From Terribacillus aidingensis (GTDB taxonomy: Bacteria; Bacillota; Bacilli; Bacillales; Amphibacillaceae), in assembly GCF_900215625.1 (NCBI RefSeq), contig NZ_OBEK01000001.1, forward strand, positions 372,001 to 436,000: a stretch of 64,000 nucleotides of DNA, written 5' to 3'. The position numbers were made by a program, and so were the translations under genes. The number at the start of each line of letters is the position of its first letter. Position 1 is the stretch's first letter. Below, in pieces: positions 45,815-54,761 of the stretch. Below the pieces are notes generated by a model. The model ran no database searches. It was not told the origin of the DNA and saw only the letters and a list, made by a program, of their open reading frames with translations.

Positions 45815-46191
45815 CAGACTCGGCTAATCAAGCATCCACCCACCATGCGGATATGCAGCTTCTAGATGTTAAAGCTCTTTTGGGGGATGCTTGGCAGTCC
45901 AGCTGCCGTATTATTTATCAAGAGGACCTCCCAATTGCTATGACGATCCCCCATTTGGAACCAGGCAAGAATGGGGAAGGGCGCATCTATTATATTGGCA
46001 GTTTGCCAAGTGTACGCGGACAAGGAGTAGGACAGCTTGTTCATGCGGCCAGTTTATTTATGCTTCAAGAGATGGGAGCTGCCGTATACAAAGGCAGCAC
46101 GCATGCTGCAAATATACCGATGCAGCGTGTTTTCAGGAAGAATGGCTGTATAGAAGGAAAGCGAATCGCAACGTATTACAAAGGAATTTGA
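45811..46191 (+). CDS. Short GNAT family acetyltransferase
   Basis: 126 residues. Motif A is IYYIGSLPSVRGQGVGQLVH with the R-G-Q-G-V-G pyrophosphate loop; the following NIPMQRVFRKNGC is the motif B 'N..A...Y...GF' variant. It is shorter than most GNATs at the N-terminus. The start ATG 45811 overlaps the upstream stop, with GGGAAG nearby, so it is translationally coupled. Substrate unknown. Confidence 0.75.
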   Translation: MTDSANQASTHHADMQLLDVKALLGDAWQSSCRIIYQEDLPIAMTIPHLEPGKNGEGRIYYIGSLPSVRGQGVGQLVHAASLFMLQEMGAAVYKGSTHAANIPMQRVFRKNGCIEGKRIATYYKGI

Positions 46192-46264
46192 CACCTAAAC
46201 TTGTCCTATTTCGGTATACTAAAAGAGAAATACATAGGGCAGCTATTTGAGGGGGAAAAGGGAT

Positions 46265-47086
46265 ATGTATAAACTTGTTGCAATTGATATGGATGGCACG
46301 CTGTTAAATGATCAGCACGAAGTAACAATGGAGGTGCATGAAGCACTTCAGGAAGCCAAAAAACAAGGTGTAAAGATTGTGCTTTGCACAGGACGTCCGA
46401 TTAATGGGGTGTATCGTTATTTGGAGGAATTGGTTTTAAATGAAGATGGGGACTTTGTTATCGCATTTAATGGGGCGCTTGTTCAAAATGCGCACACGAA
46501 TGAAGTAGTCTCGCAGTTATCTTTAACGCATGATGATTTTATTGATTTGCATCAGCTTAGCATGAAACTCGATACACCAATGCATTATTTCGACGCAGAA
46601 AACTTATATACATCCAATCGGGACATTAGCAACTATACGGTTCTGGAATCTTACATGACGAAGATGCCGCTTCATTACCGGACAGTAGATGAAATTCCGC
46701 GCGATGTGCTAATTCCTAAAATGATGTACATAGATGAACCGGCACGCCTGAATGAGACAATCAGCAAGGTGCCGGAAGAATGGAAAAACCGATATACAAT
46801 GGTACAAAGTGCACCGTATTTCTATGAGATTCTGCATCCAGAAGCAAGCAAAGGGAATGCTGTGAAGCAGCTAGCCGAGCAGCTCGGGATTCAACAAGAG
46901 GAAGTAATGGCAATCGGTGATAATGGCAATGACTTGTCGATGATTCAGTACGCAGGCTGCGGTGTTGCAATGGAAAATGCGATTCCAGCAATCAAGGAAG
47001 CAGCCGATTATATAACGACCTCTAATAACGCGCATGGAGTAGCAGAAGCAATTCGCCAAAAGATATTGAAGGTGAAAGAAGCATGA
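46265..47086 (+). CDS. HAD-superfamily Cof-type phosphatase (YidA-like)
   Basis: 273 residues. HAD motif I is AIDMDGTLLND at the N-terminus; motif II is LCTGRP; motif IV is AIGDNGNDLSMIQYAG. A C2B cap domain fills residues 85-190. Cof-type enzymes dephosphorylate sugar phosphates and cofactor phosphates. ATG 46265 was chosen since the homology begins there and AAAAGGG is upstream. It overlaps the aldose epimerase gene by 4 nt (ATGA), suggesting shared sugar metabolism. Confidence 0.88.
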   Translation: MYKLVAIDMDGTLLNDQHEVTMEVHEALQEAKKQGVKIVLCTGRPINGVYRYLEELVLNEDGDFVIAFNGALVQNAHTNEVVSQLSLTHDDFIDLHQLSMKLDTPMHYFDAENLYTSNRDISNYTVLESYMTKMPLHYRTVDEIPRDVLIPKMMYIDEPARLNETISKVPEEWKNRYTMVQSAPYFYEILHPEASKGNAVKQLAEQLGIQQEEVMAIGDNGNDLSMIQYAGCGVAMENAIPAIKEAADYITTSNNAHGVAEAIRQKILKVKEA

Positions 47087-47961
47087 TTTGTATGGAGAAT
47101 GATTTGCTGAAGGTGGAAGTAGCTGAATTAGGTGCAGAAGTTCGCAGTGTTGTACATAAGGATACAAAGATCTCGTATATGTGGAGCGGAGACACTGCCT
47201 ATTGGGGCCGAGTGTCTCCCGTCTTATTCCCGATTGTCGGACGATTGAAGGATAATCAATATACAGCAGAAGGCAATACATACGAGCTTTCACAGCACGG
47301 CTTTCTGCGTGATGCAACGTTTCAAGTGTCGCACGCTGATAAATCAGCTGTTACATTCAACTTGGAATCCAATGGCAGCTACAAGGAGATTTATCCTTAT
47401 GAATTCCGTGTCGAGATTGCTTATCAGCTGGATCATGATAAGCTTTCCGTGGAGTGGAAAGTAACCAATCTGGAACAAGCGGAAACAATGTATTTCTCTA
47501 TTGGTGCGCATCCAGCATTTCGGCTTCCGCTTTTATCGGGCGAAGAAACAGCAGACTACAAGCTCCGAATAAAACCTGTGCAGGGCAAACAAGTAACTGC
47601 TTATGAACTAGTTGACGGCTTAATTCGGGAAAATGGCCAGCCAACCGTATTGCCGGCGGTGTCTGTAAAAGCAGATCTTTTTGAAAACGATGCGCTTGTT
47701 TACGACCATATTGAAGAAGTACATCTTCAATCAGAAGGAGGTAATGGCGTAACTGTTACGATGTTCGATTTTCCGTTTGTCGGTATCTGGTCAAAATACG
47801 ACAAAGCAGCAAGAACGATGGCACCTTTTATCTGTATTGAGCCATGGTTCGGAATTGCTGATACAGTGGAGTCGACGGGAGAGCTTTCAGAGAAGGCAGG
47901 AGTTCAGCAGCTTCTGCCGAAAAGTGATTTCCGTTCTGTTTACACGATGACGTTCTATTAA
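47083..47961 (+). CDS. Aldose 1-epimerase family protein (LacX-like)
   Basis: 292 residues of the galactose-mutarotase superfamily but distinct from GalM at 8644. It opens ENDLLKVEVAELGAEVRSV and carries PVLFPIVGRLKDNQY, SQHGFLRD, SIGAHPAFRLPL and PFICIEPWFG, the LacX/YeaD-type pattern. The conserved His of SIGAHPAF and Glu of IEPWFG match catalytic positions. Substrate not known; it is coupled to a HAD phosphatase. Confidence 0.82.
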   Translation: MICMENDLLKVEVAELGAEVRSVVHKDTKISYMWSGDTAYWGRVSPVLFPIVGRLKDNQYTAEGNTYELSQHGFLRDATFQVSHADKSAVTFNLESNGSYKEIYPYEFRVEIAYQLDHDKLSVEWKVTNLEQAETMYFSIGAHPAFRLPLLSGEETADYKLRIKPVQGKQVTAYELVDGLIRENGQPTVLPAVSVKADLFENDALVYDHIEEVHLQSEGGNGVTVTMFDFPFVGIWSKYDKAARTMAPFICIEPWFGIADTVESTGELSEKAGVQQLLPKSDFRSVYTMTFY

Positions 47962-47964
47962 ATA

Positions 47965-47997
47965 AGAGATCGCTGCTCTAGACAGCGGTCTCTCTTT
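47965..47997 (+). terminator. Terminator after the aldose epimerase gene
   Basis: AGAGATCGCTG / CAGCGGTCTCT stem, then CTTTG. The run of T is short, so efficiency may be moderate. Confidence 0.65.
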
Positions 47998-48298
47998 GTT
48001 GTGAAAAGAGATGTATACATAAATCGTGAACAGTAAGACTAATAGAAGCGCAATAAGCTTTGGAAAAGGAATGTAACGAAGAACTGTTTAACTTCTTTCG
48101 GACAAGCTTGTTTTCTCCCTATTATCCTTGTACACTAGGAGATACAAGTTAGAATATTTACAATAAATTTATTTTTTATATGATGCTACGTATTGACTAA
48201 TTAATATGGCATAATAGGACTCGTTGTGAAAAAAATGTTTTACTTTGATGAGTAATGTCGTCTAAAGCTTACAGCGAAAGGCGCGAAAGGGGAGCATC
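47998..48298 (+). promoter_or_regulatory. nupC upstream region with an extended -10 candidate
   Basis: About 300 nt without a gene. TGGCATAAT at 48207-48215 fits an extended -10 (TG-N-CATAAT); no -35 at the right distance is convincing. I see no riboswitch, PurR box or terminator in this stretch. Confidence 0.3.
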
Positions 48299-49480
48299 AT
48301 GAGTTACATTATCGGTATCATTGGTTTATTCGTGTTTATGGGATTAGCATGGATTGCTAGTTCAAATAGAAAAATGGTGAAGATTCGCCCGATTATTATC
48401 ATGCTTGTGCTGCAGCTTGTATTCGGTTACATCCTCTTGAATACAGGAGCAGGAAACGTGTTTGTAGGAAGTATATCTAAAGGATTTAACCAGCTGCTCG
48501 TTTATGCAGCAGAAGGAATCACCTTTGTTTTTGGCGGACTTGTGAATCCTGAAGAATCTACTTTCTTCATGAATGTGCTGCTTCCAATTGTTTTCATTTC
48601 AGCGTTAATCGGTATTCTGCAATACTGGCGCATTCTGCCTTTCCTTATTAAGTATATCGGAATTGCACTTAGTAAGGTGAACGGACTGGGGAAGCTCGAG
48701 TCTTATAACGCAGTGGCATCAGCAGTACTTGGACAATCCGAAGTATTTATATCTCTGAAAAAACAGCTTGGCTTACTGCCGCGTCATCGTTTGTACACAC
48801 TTTGTGCATCTGCAATGTCTACTGTGTCGATGTCGATTGTCGGCTCTTATATGACAATGCTTGAACCACGTTATGTTGTAACAGCGCTTGTATTGAACTT
48901 ATTTGGCGGATTTATCATTGCCTTACTTATTAATCCGTATGATGTAGATCCAGAACAAGACATGATTGAAGAAGAAAAAGGTGAAAAACAATCCTTCTTC
49001 GAAATGCTTGGTGAATATATTATGGATGGTTTCAAAGTCGCTGTAGTCGTTGCAGCAATGCTAATCGGTTTTGTTGCTTTAATTGCCATGATTAACGGCG
49101 TTTTCGATGCTGTATTCGGTATCAACTTCCAAGAGTTGCTTGGATACGTCTTTGCACCATTTGCCTTCTTAATGGGTGTTCCTTGGTCACAAGCAATTGA
49201 TGCAGGAAGCATTATGGCAACAAAAATGGTATCAAATGAATTTGTCGCAATGCAGACATTAGATAGCGGCGTTTATCAGTTAAGCGATCGCGTTACTGCA
49301 ATTGTTTCTGTATTCCTCGTTTCCTTCGCGAATTTCTCTTCTATCGGTATTATTGCCGGAGCGGTAAAAGGTTTGAACGAGAAACAAGGAAATACAGTAG
49401 CGAAGTTCGGTTTGAAACTTCTATACGGCGCAACGCTTGTCAGCTTTTTATCTGCAACAATCGTCGGTTTGTTGTATTGA
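48299..49480 (+). CDS. nupC: Concentrative nucleoside transporter (NupC family)
   Basis: 393 residues, CNT family, about 10 helices. The motifs [40 protein letters not shown] and [16 protein letters not shown] are the conserved nucleoside-binding segments of the CNT fold. It imports nucleosides with H+ or Na+. The RBS is GGGGAGC before ATG 48299. Monocistronic, with a strong terminator. Confidence 0.93.
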   Translation: MSYIIGIIGLFVFMGLAWIASSNRKMVKIRPIIIMLVLQLVFGYILLNTGAGNVFVGSISKGFNQLLVYAAEGITFVFGGLVNPEESTFFMNVLLPIVFISALIGILQYWRILPFLIKYIGIALSKVNGLGKLESYNAVASAVLGQSEVFISLKKQLGLLPRHRLYTLCASAMSTVSMSIVGSYMTMLEPRYVVTALVLNLFGGFIIALLINPYDVDPEQDMIEEEKGEKQSFFEMLGEYIMDGFKVAVVVAAMLIGFVALIAMINGVFDAVFGINFQELLGYVFAPFAFLMGVPWSQAIDAGSIMATKMVSNEFVAMQTLDSGVYQLSDRVTAIVSVFLVSFANFSSIGIIAGAVKGLNEKQGNTVAKFGLKLLYGATLVSFLSATIVGLLY

Positions 49481-49485
49481 AATGG

Positions 49486-49519
49486 AAAAGAACATCACGG
49501 AAACGTGGTGTTCTTTTTT
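49486..49519 (+). terminator. Terminator of nupC
   Basis: AAGAACATCACG / CGTGGTGTTCTT stem with a GAAA loop, then TTTTTT. Confidence 0.88.
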
Positions 49520-49524
49520 GTTAC

Positions 49525-49553
49525 TTGACGTTGATGGCTTTCTAAAATATACT
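49525..49553 (+). promoter_or_regulatory. SigA promoter of the CatE-like gene
   Basis: TTGACG (49525-49530), 17-bp spacer, TATACT (49548-49553). The -10 overlaps the operator at 49551-49571. Confidence 0.75.
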
Positions 49554-49571
49554 TACTTACATTAAGTAAGT
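49551..49571. promoter_or_regulatory. Palindromic operator overlapping the -10
   Basis: ACTTACTTA-CAT-TAAGTAAGT: perfect 9-bp arms around a 3-bp centre. It resembles the operators of thiol-quinone sensing regulators (YodB/CatR, DUF24/HxlR family) that repress catDE in B. subtilis. No such regulator gene lies in the window. The match to that class is from memory and is inference. Confidence 0.5.
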
Positions 49572-49589
49572 GATTGAGGGGGAGCTTTT

Positions 49590-50438
49590 ATCTTTTATCA
49601 ACAACCGCCGCAAACCTATGTTGGCCAAGTGAAATTACGTGTAACAGATCTCAATCGATCTATCGACTATTATACAAAAGTAATCGGCTTACAAGTAATG
49701 GAAGAGGAAAACGGAAAAGCTGCGCTTGGTTCAGGTACTGATATTTTGTTATATCTTGAAGAGGGCAAAGACCTAAAGCAGAAGCCAGATCGGCATGCTG
49801 GTTTATATCATTTTGCATTGCTGCTGCCATCAAGAAAAAATTTGGCAGATGTAGTTAAATTCTATGTGCTGCACCGGGTAGCATTCGGAGCGTCAGATCA
49901 TGGCGTTAGTGAAGCAATATATCTAAATGACCCTGATGGAAATGGCATCGAAATATACGCAGATAAGACAGACACAAGCTGGAAGTGGGTAAACGGGGAG
50001 ATCCAAATGACAACCGATCCGCTTGATGGGGAGGATTTGCTGAAAGAATCTTCCGATGCGGAATGGACAGGTCTTCCGGCAGGTACTGTGATTGGTCATA
50101 TTCACTTGTATGTGCGGCATATCGGTGAAGCAGCAGCGTTCTATAATAATGTATTAGGCTTCGAGACGGTTGTTTCAAGCTATCCAGGTGCTTTATTTGT
50201 CTCCACGGGTCGTTATCATCATCATATCGGACTCAATACGTGGCATGGATCAAATGCGCCTTCTATTAGTATAGATGAAGCTGGCATGGATTGGTTTACG
50301 ATCGTCTACCCAAATGAGGACACTCGTAGGATAGCAATAGAAAAGGCAAAAGCGGCGGGTTTGGAAGTGAAACAGGAACATAACAGGTACTCACTCCAGG
50401 ATCCGGTTGGTTCTACGGTAAAACTTACAGTACAGTAA
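49590..50438 (+). CDS. Two-VOC-domain dioxygenase, CatE-like
   Basis: About 282 residues with two glyoxalase/VOC units: VGQVKLRVTDLNRSIDYYTK, then IGHIHLYVRHIGEAAAFYNN. The pairs of metal ligands (His and Glu) lie in LYHFAL and GIEIYAD-type strands of each half, as in catechol-2,3-dioxygenases CatE. No ATG, GTG or TTG is in frame before GTG 49629, yet the family-like sequence FYQQPPQTYVGQ runs upstream to about 49593 right after GGGGGAG. I therefore place the start at ATC 49590; GTG 49629 is the alternative. Confidence 0.75.
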   Translation: MFYQQPPQTYVGQVKLRVTDLNRSIDYYTKVIGLQVMEEENGKAALGSGTDILLYLEEGKDLKQKPDRHAGLYHFALLLPSRKNLADVVKFYVLHRVAFGASDHGVSEAIYLNDPDGNGIEIYADKTDTSWKWVNGEIQMTTDPLDGEDLLKESSDAEWTGLPAGTVIGHIHLYVRHIGEAAAFYNNVLGFETVVSSYPGALFVSTGRYHHHIGLNTWHGSNAPSISIDEAGMDWFTIVYPNEDTRRIAIEKAKAAGLEVKQEHNRYSLQDPVGSTVKLTVQ

Positions 50439-50442
50439 AATG

Positions 50443-50482
50443 AAAAGGCGCACGACAGCACCGGCTGTTGTGCGCCTTTTTA
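50443..50482 (+). terminator. Terminator after the CatE-like gene
   Basis: AAAAGGCGCACGACAGC / GCTGTTGTGCGCCTTTTT stem with ACCG loop. Confidence 0.9.
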
Positions 50483-50532
50483 TTTTTGTGCCATAATGTT
50501 AGCAATAAAGCAGAAGATAAAGGAGTTAACTT

Positions 50533-51747
50533 ATGAAAGACCTAATAGATAATTTAAAACAATTTCTTCCTCCTTTCATACAGGTTGAGGAAGCAGGGAA
50601 CATGCTGCTTCTTTTAACAGAGAATAGAGAACAGTGCGGCATCGTTGACTTGGATAGTGAGGGCCAGTTAATTGGATTCGATTTGAGTGTGGAGCTGCCA
50701 GCAGCAGAAGGAACTGAACCGGAATTGGCGGCAAGCCAGTTTGCATCAGCTTTCTATCCGGAAGCGAACCAGACGGTCCAGATAGAGGCATACGAGGATT
50801 ACACAGTTATTCGGTTGGCTGAATCTGATTCCAAGTACCAATTGCCAATTCCAAGTGCTGGGCTGACCGCAGAAGTGCATCGTTCTGGCTATATCACGGC
50901 AGCACAATTATACAAGCATACGTATACTCTGCTTGATAGTAAGAAGCCAGTGTCCGTCTCAGCTGCCATGGAGAATTTGCTTGAGGAGTCACCAATTGTC
51001 CTGACAGTGGCAGACGGGGCTGCTGCTTATCAGCTTTACGACCAAGCAATTGGTGTGCGTGCGGATGGAACTGTGCTGTACAGCGAATTGCCGCCTGTTT
51101 TGATGGATATAGAAGAACCGGAAGTGAGTGGAGATTGGGCGGCCTTAATGGGACTGAATGAGTTATTTGTTAACTATTACCAAGAAGAAGGTTTGCAGCT
51201 GTGGGCAGAGAAAGAGCTGGTTGAAGCGCATAGCATAGAAGATATACCAGATCAGGTTGCTGTTCGTAAAAATGAGGAAGTTATTTTCTATTCAGGCTCT
51301 ACGCCGTGGCAGAAAGGCGAATTGTTAACGAAAGAGGAACTGCAGCTGCAAGCATTGCGATTTTTATCACTTGTTGCTGAGGGAGAGAAACCGTGGGGCC
51401 AATGGAAGTTGGCTGGTGCAGAAATGGCTGCCGATGCGGCAATTGAGGACGAATTAGAGCCAACCTATATTTTTCAATTTCAGTATGTATGGAACGGTTA
51501 TTCCATCGATGCGGTTGCGGCAAGCATTCATGTAGGTATGTATACAGGGCTTATTAGAGAGTGCATCATCGACAGATTACCTCGTGCTATAACAGATGTG
51601 AACATACTGCTTCCTGTTGAGCATGCAAAAGAACAGATTCGTGATGCGCTGCAGCTGCAGTTAGCTTGGATAGCGTTACAAGATGAGAATACTTATGAGC
51701 TGGTGTATGTTCGAGCAGCATCAGATGAAGTGAAAATAAATTTATAA
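50533..51747 (+). CDS. Unknown protein, possible YcdB/YcdC-like repeats
   Basis: 404 residues, acidic, without signal peptide or membrane span. Two similar halves look present: an early block (DLDSEGQLIGFDLSVELPA then AASQFASAFYPEANQ) and a later one (LLTKEELQLQALRFLSLVAE then YIFQFQYVWNGYSIDA). The pattern resembles the YcdB/YcdC repeat (DUF4901) of Bacillus, whose role is unknown, but YcdB has a membrane anchor and this has none. The RBS is AAAGGAG. The next gene is 86 nt downstream. Confidence 0.6.
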   Translation: MKDLIDNLKQFLPPFIQVEEAGNMLLLLTENREQCGIVDLDSEGQLIGFDLSVELPAAEGTEPELAASQFASAFYPEANQTVQIEAYEDYTVIRLAESDSKYQLPIPSAGLTAEVHRSGYITAAQLYKHTYTLLDSKKPVSVSAAMENLLEESPIVLTVADGAAAYQLYDQAIGVRADGTVLYSELPPVLMDIEEPEVSGDWAALMGLNELFVNYYQEEGLQLWAEKELVEAHSIEDIPDQVAVRKNEEVIFYSGSTPWQKGELLTKEELQLQALRFLSLVAEGEKPWGQWKLAGAEMAADAAIEDELEPTYIFQFQYVWNGYSIDAVAASIHVGMYTGLIRECIIDRLPRAITDVNILLPVEHAKEQIRDALQLQLAWIALQDENTYELVYVRAASDEVKINL

Positions 51748-51833
51748 AAACAGGTTTCCCAATGCCGGAAAACGGTTACTTAATAGATGCCTAGATAGTT
51801 TCCAGGTTAATCTTCTACATAAAGGGTGATCAA

Positions 51834-53624
51834 ATGTTCAGTATTGGTGAAATTATCTTTATCCTGGCAACTTGTGCTATCTTCATGGCATTAGTGGCAG
51901 GGGTATCATATTACATGACAAAGGGAAATGTCGGTACAGCTGATGAATACTTCTTAGCTGGACGCGGTTTAACTGGTGTGTTCATTGCTGGATCGCTCGT
52001 GTTAACCAACCTGTCGGCCGAGCAGCTGATTGGTTTAAACGGCCAGAGCTTTGCAAATGACATGTCAGGGATGGCGTGGGAAGTAACAGCTGGGCTGGCT
52101 GCCATCATCATGGCTATTTTCCTGCTGCCGAAATTTCTGGGGATTGGTATTTCGACAGTACCGGAATTTCTGAGCAAGCGTTATGATGAAACAGTCCGTC
52201 GTATGACAGTCATTCTTTTCCTTCTAGGCTATATGTGTGTAACTATCCCCTCTATGCTCTATTCAGGTGGTGTAGCCGTCCTTCAATTATTTGATCTTCC
52301 TGAACTCCTTAATATTACATATACGCAGGCATTGTGGCTGACAATCTGGTTCGTAGGTATTATTGGAGCAATTTATGCTATTTTCGGCGGATTACGTGCT
52401 GTTGCAGTATCCGATACGCTGAATGGAATTGGACTTGTTATCATCGGTTTTCTTGTTCCGATACTTGGCTTTATCATGCTGGGCGATGGGAGCCTGGTTC
52501 AAGGAATGAAGCATATTGTCCATAATAGTCCGGAGAAACTGAATGCCATCGGCAGCAGTGATGATAATGTGCCTTTCTTTTCTATCTTTACAGGGATCAT
52601 ATTTGCTAACTTGTTCTACTGGGCGCTGAATCAATACGTTATCCAGCGTGCGTTAGGTGCAAAGAATCTCGCAGAAGGACAAAAGGGAGTCCTGTTCACT
52701 GGTTATCTGAAACTGCTAGTACCAATTTTTATGCTGCTTCCCGGTCTGATTGCCTTCCATATGTACGGTGATTCTATTAGAGATAGTGATTTGAGTTATC
52801 CGACATTAGTAAGTGACGTGCTGCCGATTTGGATGCTTGGATTCTTCCTTGCCGTACTATTTGGCGCAGTATTGAGCAGTTTCAACTCGATACTTAACAG
52901 TGTGGCAACGCTGCTTGTACTGGACATTTACAAGCCAGTCTTCAATCCGGAAGCCTCTGACGATAAACTCATCAAGGTCAGCAAGATACTCGGCATCCTG
53001 ATTGCGCTCGTATCCTTCTTTGTTGCACCATTCCTGATGTATGCACCTAATGGATTATGGAATTTAATCCGACAATTTACAGGATTCTTTAATATTCCAA
53101 TTCTTGTCATTGTTTTAATGGGCATGCTTTTCAAGCGAATTCCTTCTATGGCTGCCAAAGTGGTTATTGGATTCCATGTTCTCGCATATTACATGATGGT
53201 CTGGGGATTCCGACAGATTTTCGATTGGGATCCAGGAATCAATTATATCCATGTTTACGGCATCTTGCTGGGAATCGAAGTGGTCTTTATGCTAATTATG
53301 GCAAAAGCGAAACCACTTCAAACAATTAAACCGGTCTTTTACGCTGAAAATGGGGAAGATCATCTAGTCCCTTGGAAGCATGCTATTCCTGCTTCCATCA
53401 CACTAATCATGGCAATCTTATTCGTGTACGTTGTCTTCTCTCCAATTGGATTGGCTTATGAGAATGCTGCAGTGTCGAACTGGTTCTGGCCGTCAGTTGC
53501 TGTCCTGGTTGTGGCTACTATTATTCTCTATATTGTTTCCCTAAAGTTTTGGCATAAAAAATACAGCAATTATGTAGAAAAGCAGACAGAAGCCGCGAGA
53601 GAATCGCGGATTAGCGAAGATTAA
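51834..53624 (+). CDS. Sodium:solute symporter (SSS/SGLT family)
   Basis: 596 residues with about 14 helices. The family hallmarks are ADEYFLAGRGLTGVFIAGSL near the N-terminus, the Na+-site helix ending AEQLIGLNGQSFAND, and FAFNSILNSVATL-like AVLSSFNSILNSVATLLVLD. It is closest in pattern to sugar/inositol SGLT-type transporters such as vSGLT rather than proline (PutP) or pantothenate carriers; the substrate is inferred. The RBS AAAGGGTGATC is moderate. Monocistronic with a strong terminator. Confidence 0.88.
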   Translation: MFSIGEIIFILATCAIFMALVAGVSYYMTKGNVGTADEYFLAGRGLTGVFIAGSLVLTNLSAEQLIGLNGQSFANDMSGMAWEVTAGLAAIIMAIFLLPKFLGIGISTVPEFLSKRYDETVRRMTVILFLLGYMCVTIPSMLYSGGVAVLQLFDLPELLNITYTQALWLTIWFVGIIGAIYAIFGGLRAVAVSDTLNGIGLVIIGFLVPILGFIMLGDGSLVQGMKHIVHNSPEKLNAIGSSDDNVPFFSIFTGIIFANLFYWALNQYVIQRALGAKNLAEGQKGVLFTGYLKLLVPIFMLLPGLIAFHMYGDSIRDSDLSYPTLVSDVLPIWMLGFFLAVLFGAVLSSFNSILNSVATLLVLDIYKPVFNPEASDDKLIKVSKILGILIALVSFFVAPFLMYAPNGLWNLIRQFTGFFNIPILVIVLMGMLFKRIPSMAAKVVIGFHVLAYYMMVWGFRQIFDWDPGINYIHVYGILLGIEVVFMLIMAKAKPLQTIKPVFYAENGEDHLVPWKHAIPASITLIMAILFVYVVFSPIGLAYENAAVSNWFWPSVAVLVVATIILYIVSLKFWHKKYSNYVEKQTEAARESRISED

Positions 53625-53638
53625 CAAGAATAGAAAGC

Positions 53639-53668
53639 AAAAAAGCCACTCAAAAGAGTGGCTTTTTG
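53639..53668 (+). terminator. Terminator of the SSS symporter
   Basis: AAAAAGCCACTC / GAGTGGCTTTTT stem with a 4-nt loop. The next 100 nt hold only a short TGCTG/CAGCA hairpin. Confidence 0.9.
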
Positions 53669-53768
53669 CATGCTGCTGAGCACACAGCAGCAAACAAACA
53701 GAAATATTTGGGGGTATCCTGTTTGTAAGATATTCTAACAGAAAAGCTGACCTAATGCAAAATAATTG

Positions 53769-54761
53769 TTAAGTCTTTGTAAATTTCGATGTGCCTATTG
53801 GATGTATTTGCTCCAATTTAGAATCGATTGAATACAGAGGGCGTTTTTTTACTTCTGCAAAAATAGTACCAATATATTCACCAATAATCCCGATAGCCAT
53901 TAGTTGGAGCCCCCCAAGAAGCCAGATAGAGATAATTAAAGATGTCCAGCCTGCATCGGGATCACCGAATAACTTCTGAAAAGCAGCATAACAAGCAGCG
54001 AGCATACTGACTAAAAACAGCGTGAAGCCAATTGCGGCTATCAATCGAATTGGTGCGACACTGAAAGACGTAATCCCTTCAAATGCAAAGCTAAGCATTT
54101 TCTTGAGCGGGTATTTTGTTTCGCCGGCCAGTCGCCGTTTTCTTTCATAGGGAACGATATCGGATTTGAATCCGATCTGCGGAATGATGCCGCGCAGAAA
54201 TAGCTTAGATTCCCCATAACGGCTTAGCTCATCTAGCGCCCGCTTGTTCAGCAGCCGGTAGTCAGCATGATTTGAGATTAACCGGATGCCAAGCGTATCC
54301 ATGAACCTATAGAAGAGGGCGGCTGTATTCCGCTTAAAACTAGTATCCGAGGTTCGATCATTCCGGACTCCGTAAACAATTTCAAATCCTTCAAGATAAC
54401 GCAATACAAATGTCCGGATAACGGAAATATCATCTTGCAGATCAGCATCCAGTGTGATGACACAGTCTGAATAATGCTTGGCATGCATCATCCCGGCAAG
54501 AAGTGCCCGCTGGTGGCCAGCGTTAGCCGCAAGCTTGATTCCGGTAACAAGCCGGTTGGCTAGGTGTTCGATTTTAATCAGCTGCCACGTATGATCCTTG
54601 CTGCCGTCATCTACGAAGAGCATCGTGCTCGCTGGAGAGATGAGCTGTTCTACCATTAGGGAAGCCAATGTAGAACTAAGCTTCGCGCAAGTATCAGTCA
54701 AAATTGCTTCTTCGTTATAGCAAGGAATTACTAAAGTTAGTACAGGTAATGAAGAAGTCAA
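53769..54761 (-). CDS. Membrane-anchored GT2, YkoT/GtrB-like
   Basis: 330 residues. The GT-A domain has VIPCYNEEAILTDTC, LFVDDGSKDHT and the ITLDADLQDD metal motif; two C-terminal helices (about 228-300) follow, as in dolichyl-phosphate-mannose-synthase-like enzymes that load sugars on undecaprenyl phosphate. TTG 54761 was chosen because GGAGGG precedes it by 6 nt; it overlaps the stop of the upstream gene (TTGA). Together they match the YkoS-YkoT pair of Bacillus. Confidence 0.87.
   Translation of the reverse strand: MTSSLPVLTLVIPCYNEEAILTDTCAKLSSTLASLMVEQLISPASTMLFVDDGSKDHTWQLIKIEHLANRLVTGIKLAANAGHQRALLAGMMHAKHYSDCVITLDADLQDDISVIRTFVLRYLEGFEIVYGVRNDRTSDTSFKRNTAALFYRFMDTLGIRLISNHADYRLLNKRALDELSRYGESKLFLRGIIPQIGFKSDIVPYERKRRLAGETKYPLKKMLSFAFEGITSFSVAPIRLIAAIGFTLFLVSMLAACYAAFQKLFGDPDAGWTSLIISIWLLGGLQLMAIGIIGEYIGTIFAEVKKRPLYSIDSKLEQIHPIGTSKFTKT

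Noticed and set aside
46188-46220. A SigA promoter before the HAD gene (TTGACA, TATACT)
   Set aside because: The spacing of 21 bp is too long for a functional promoter.
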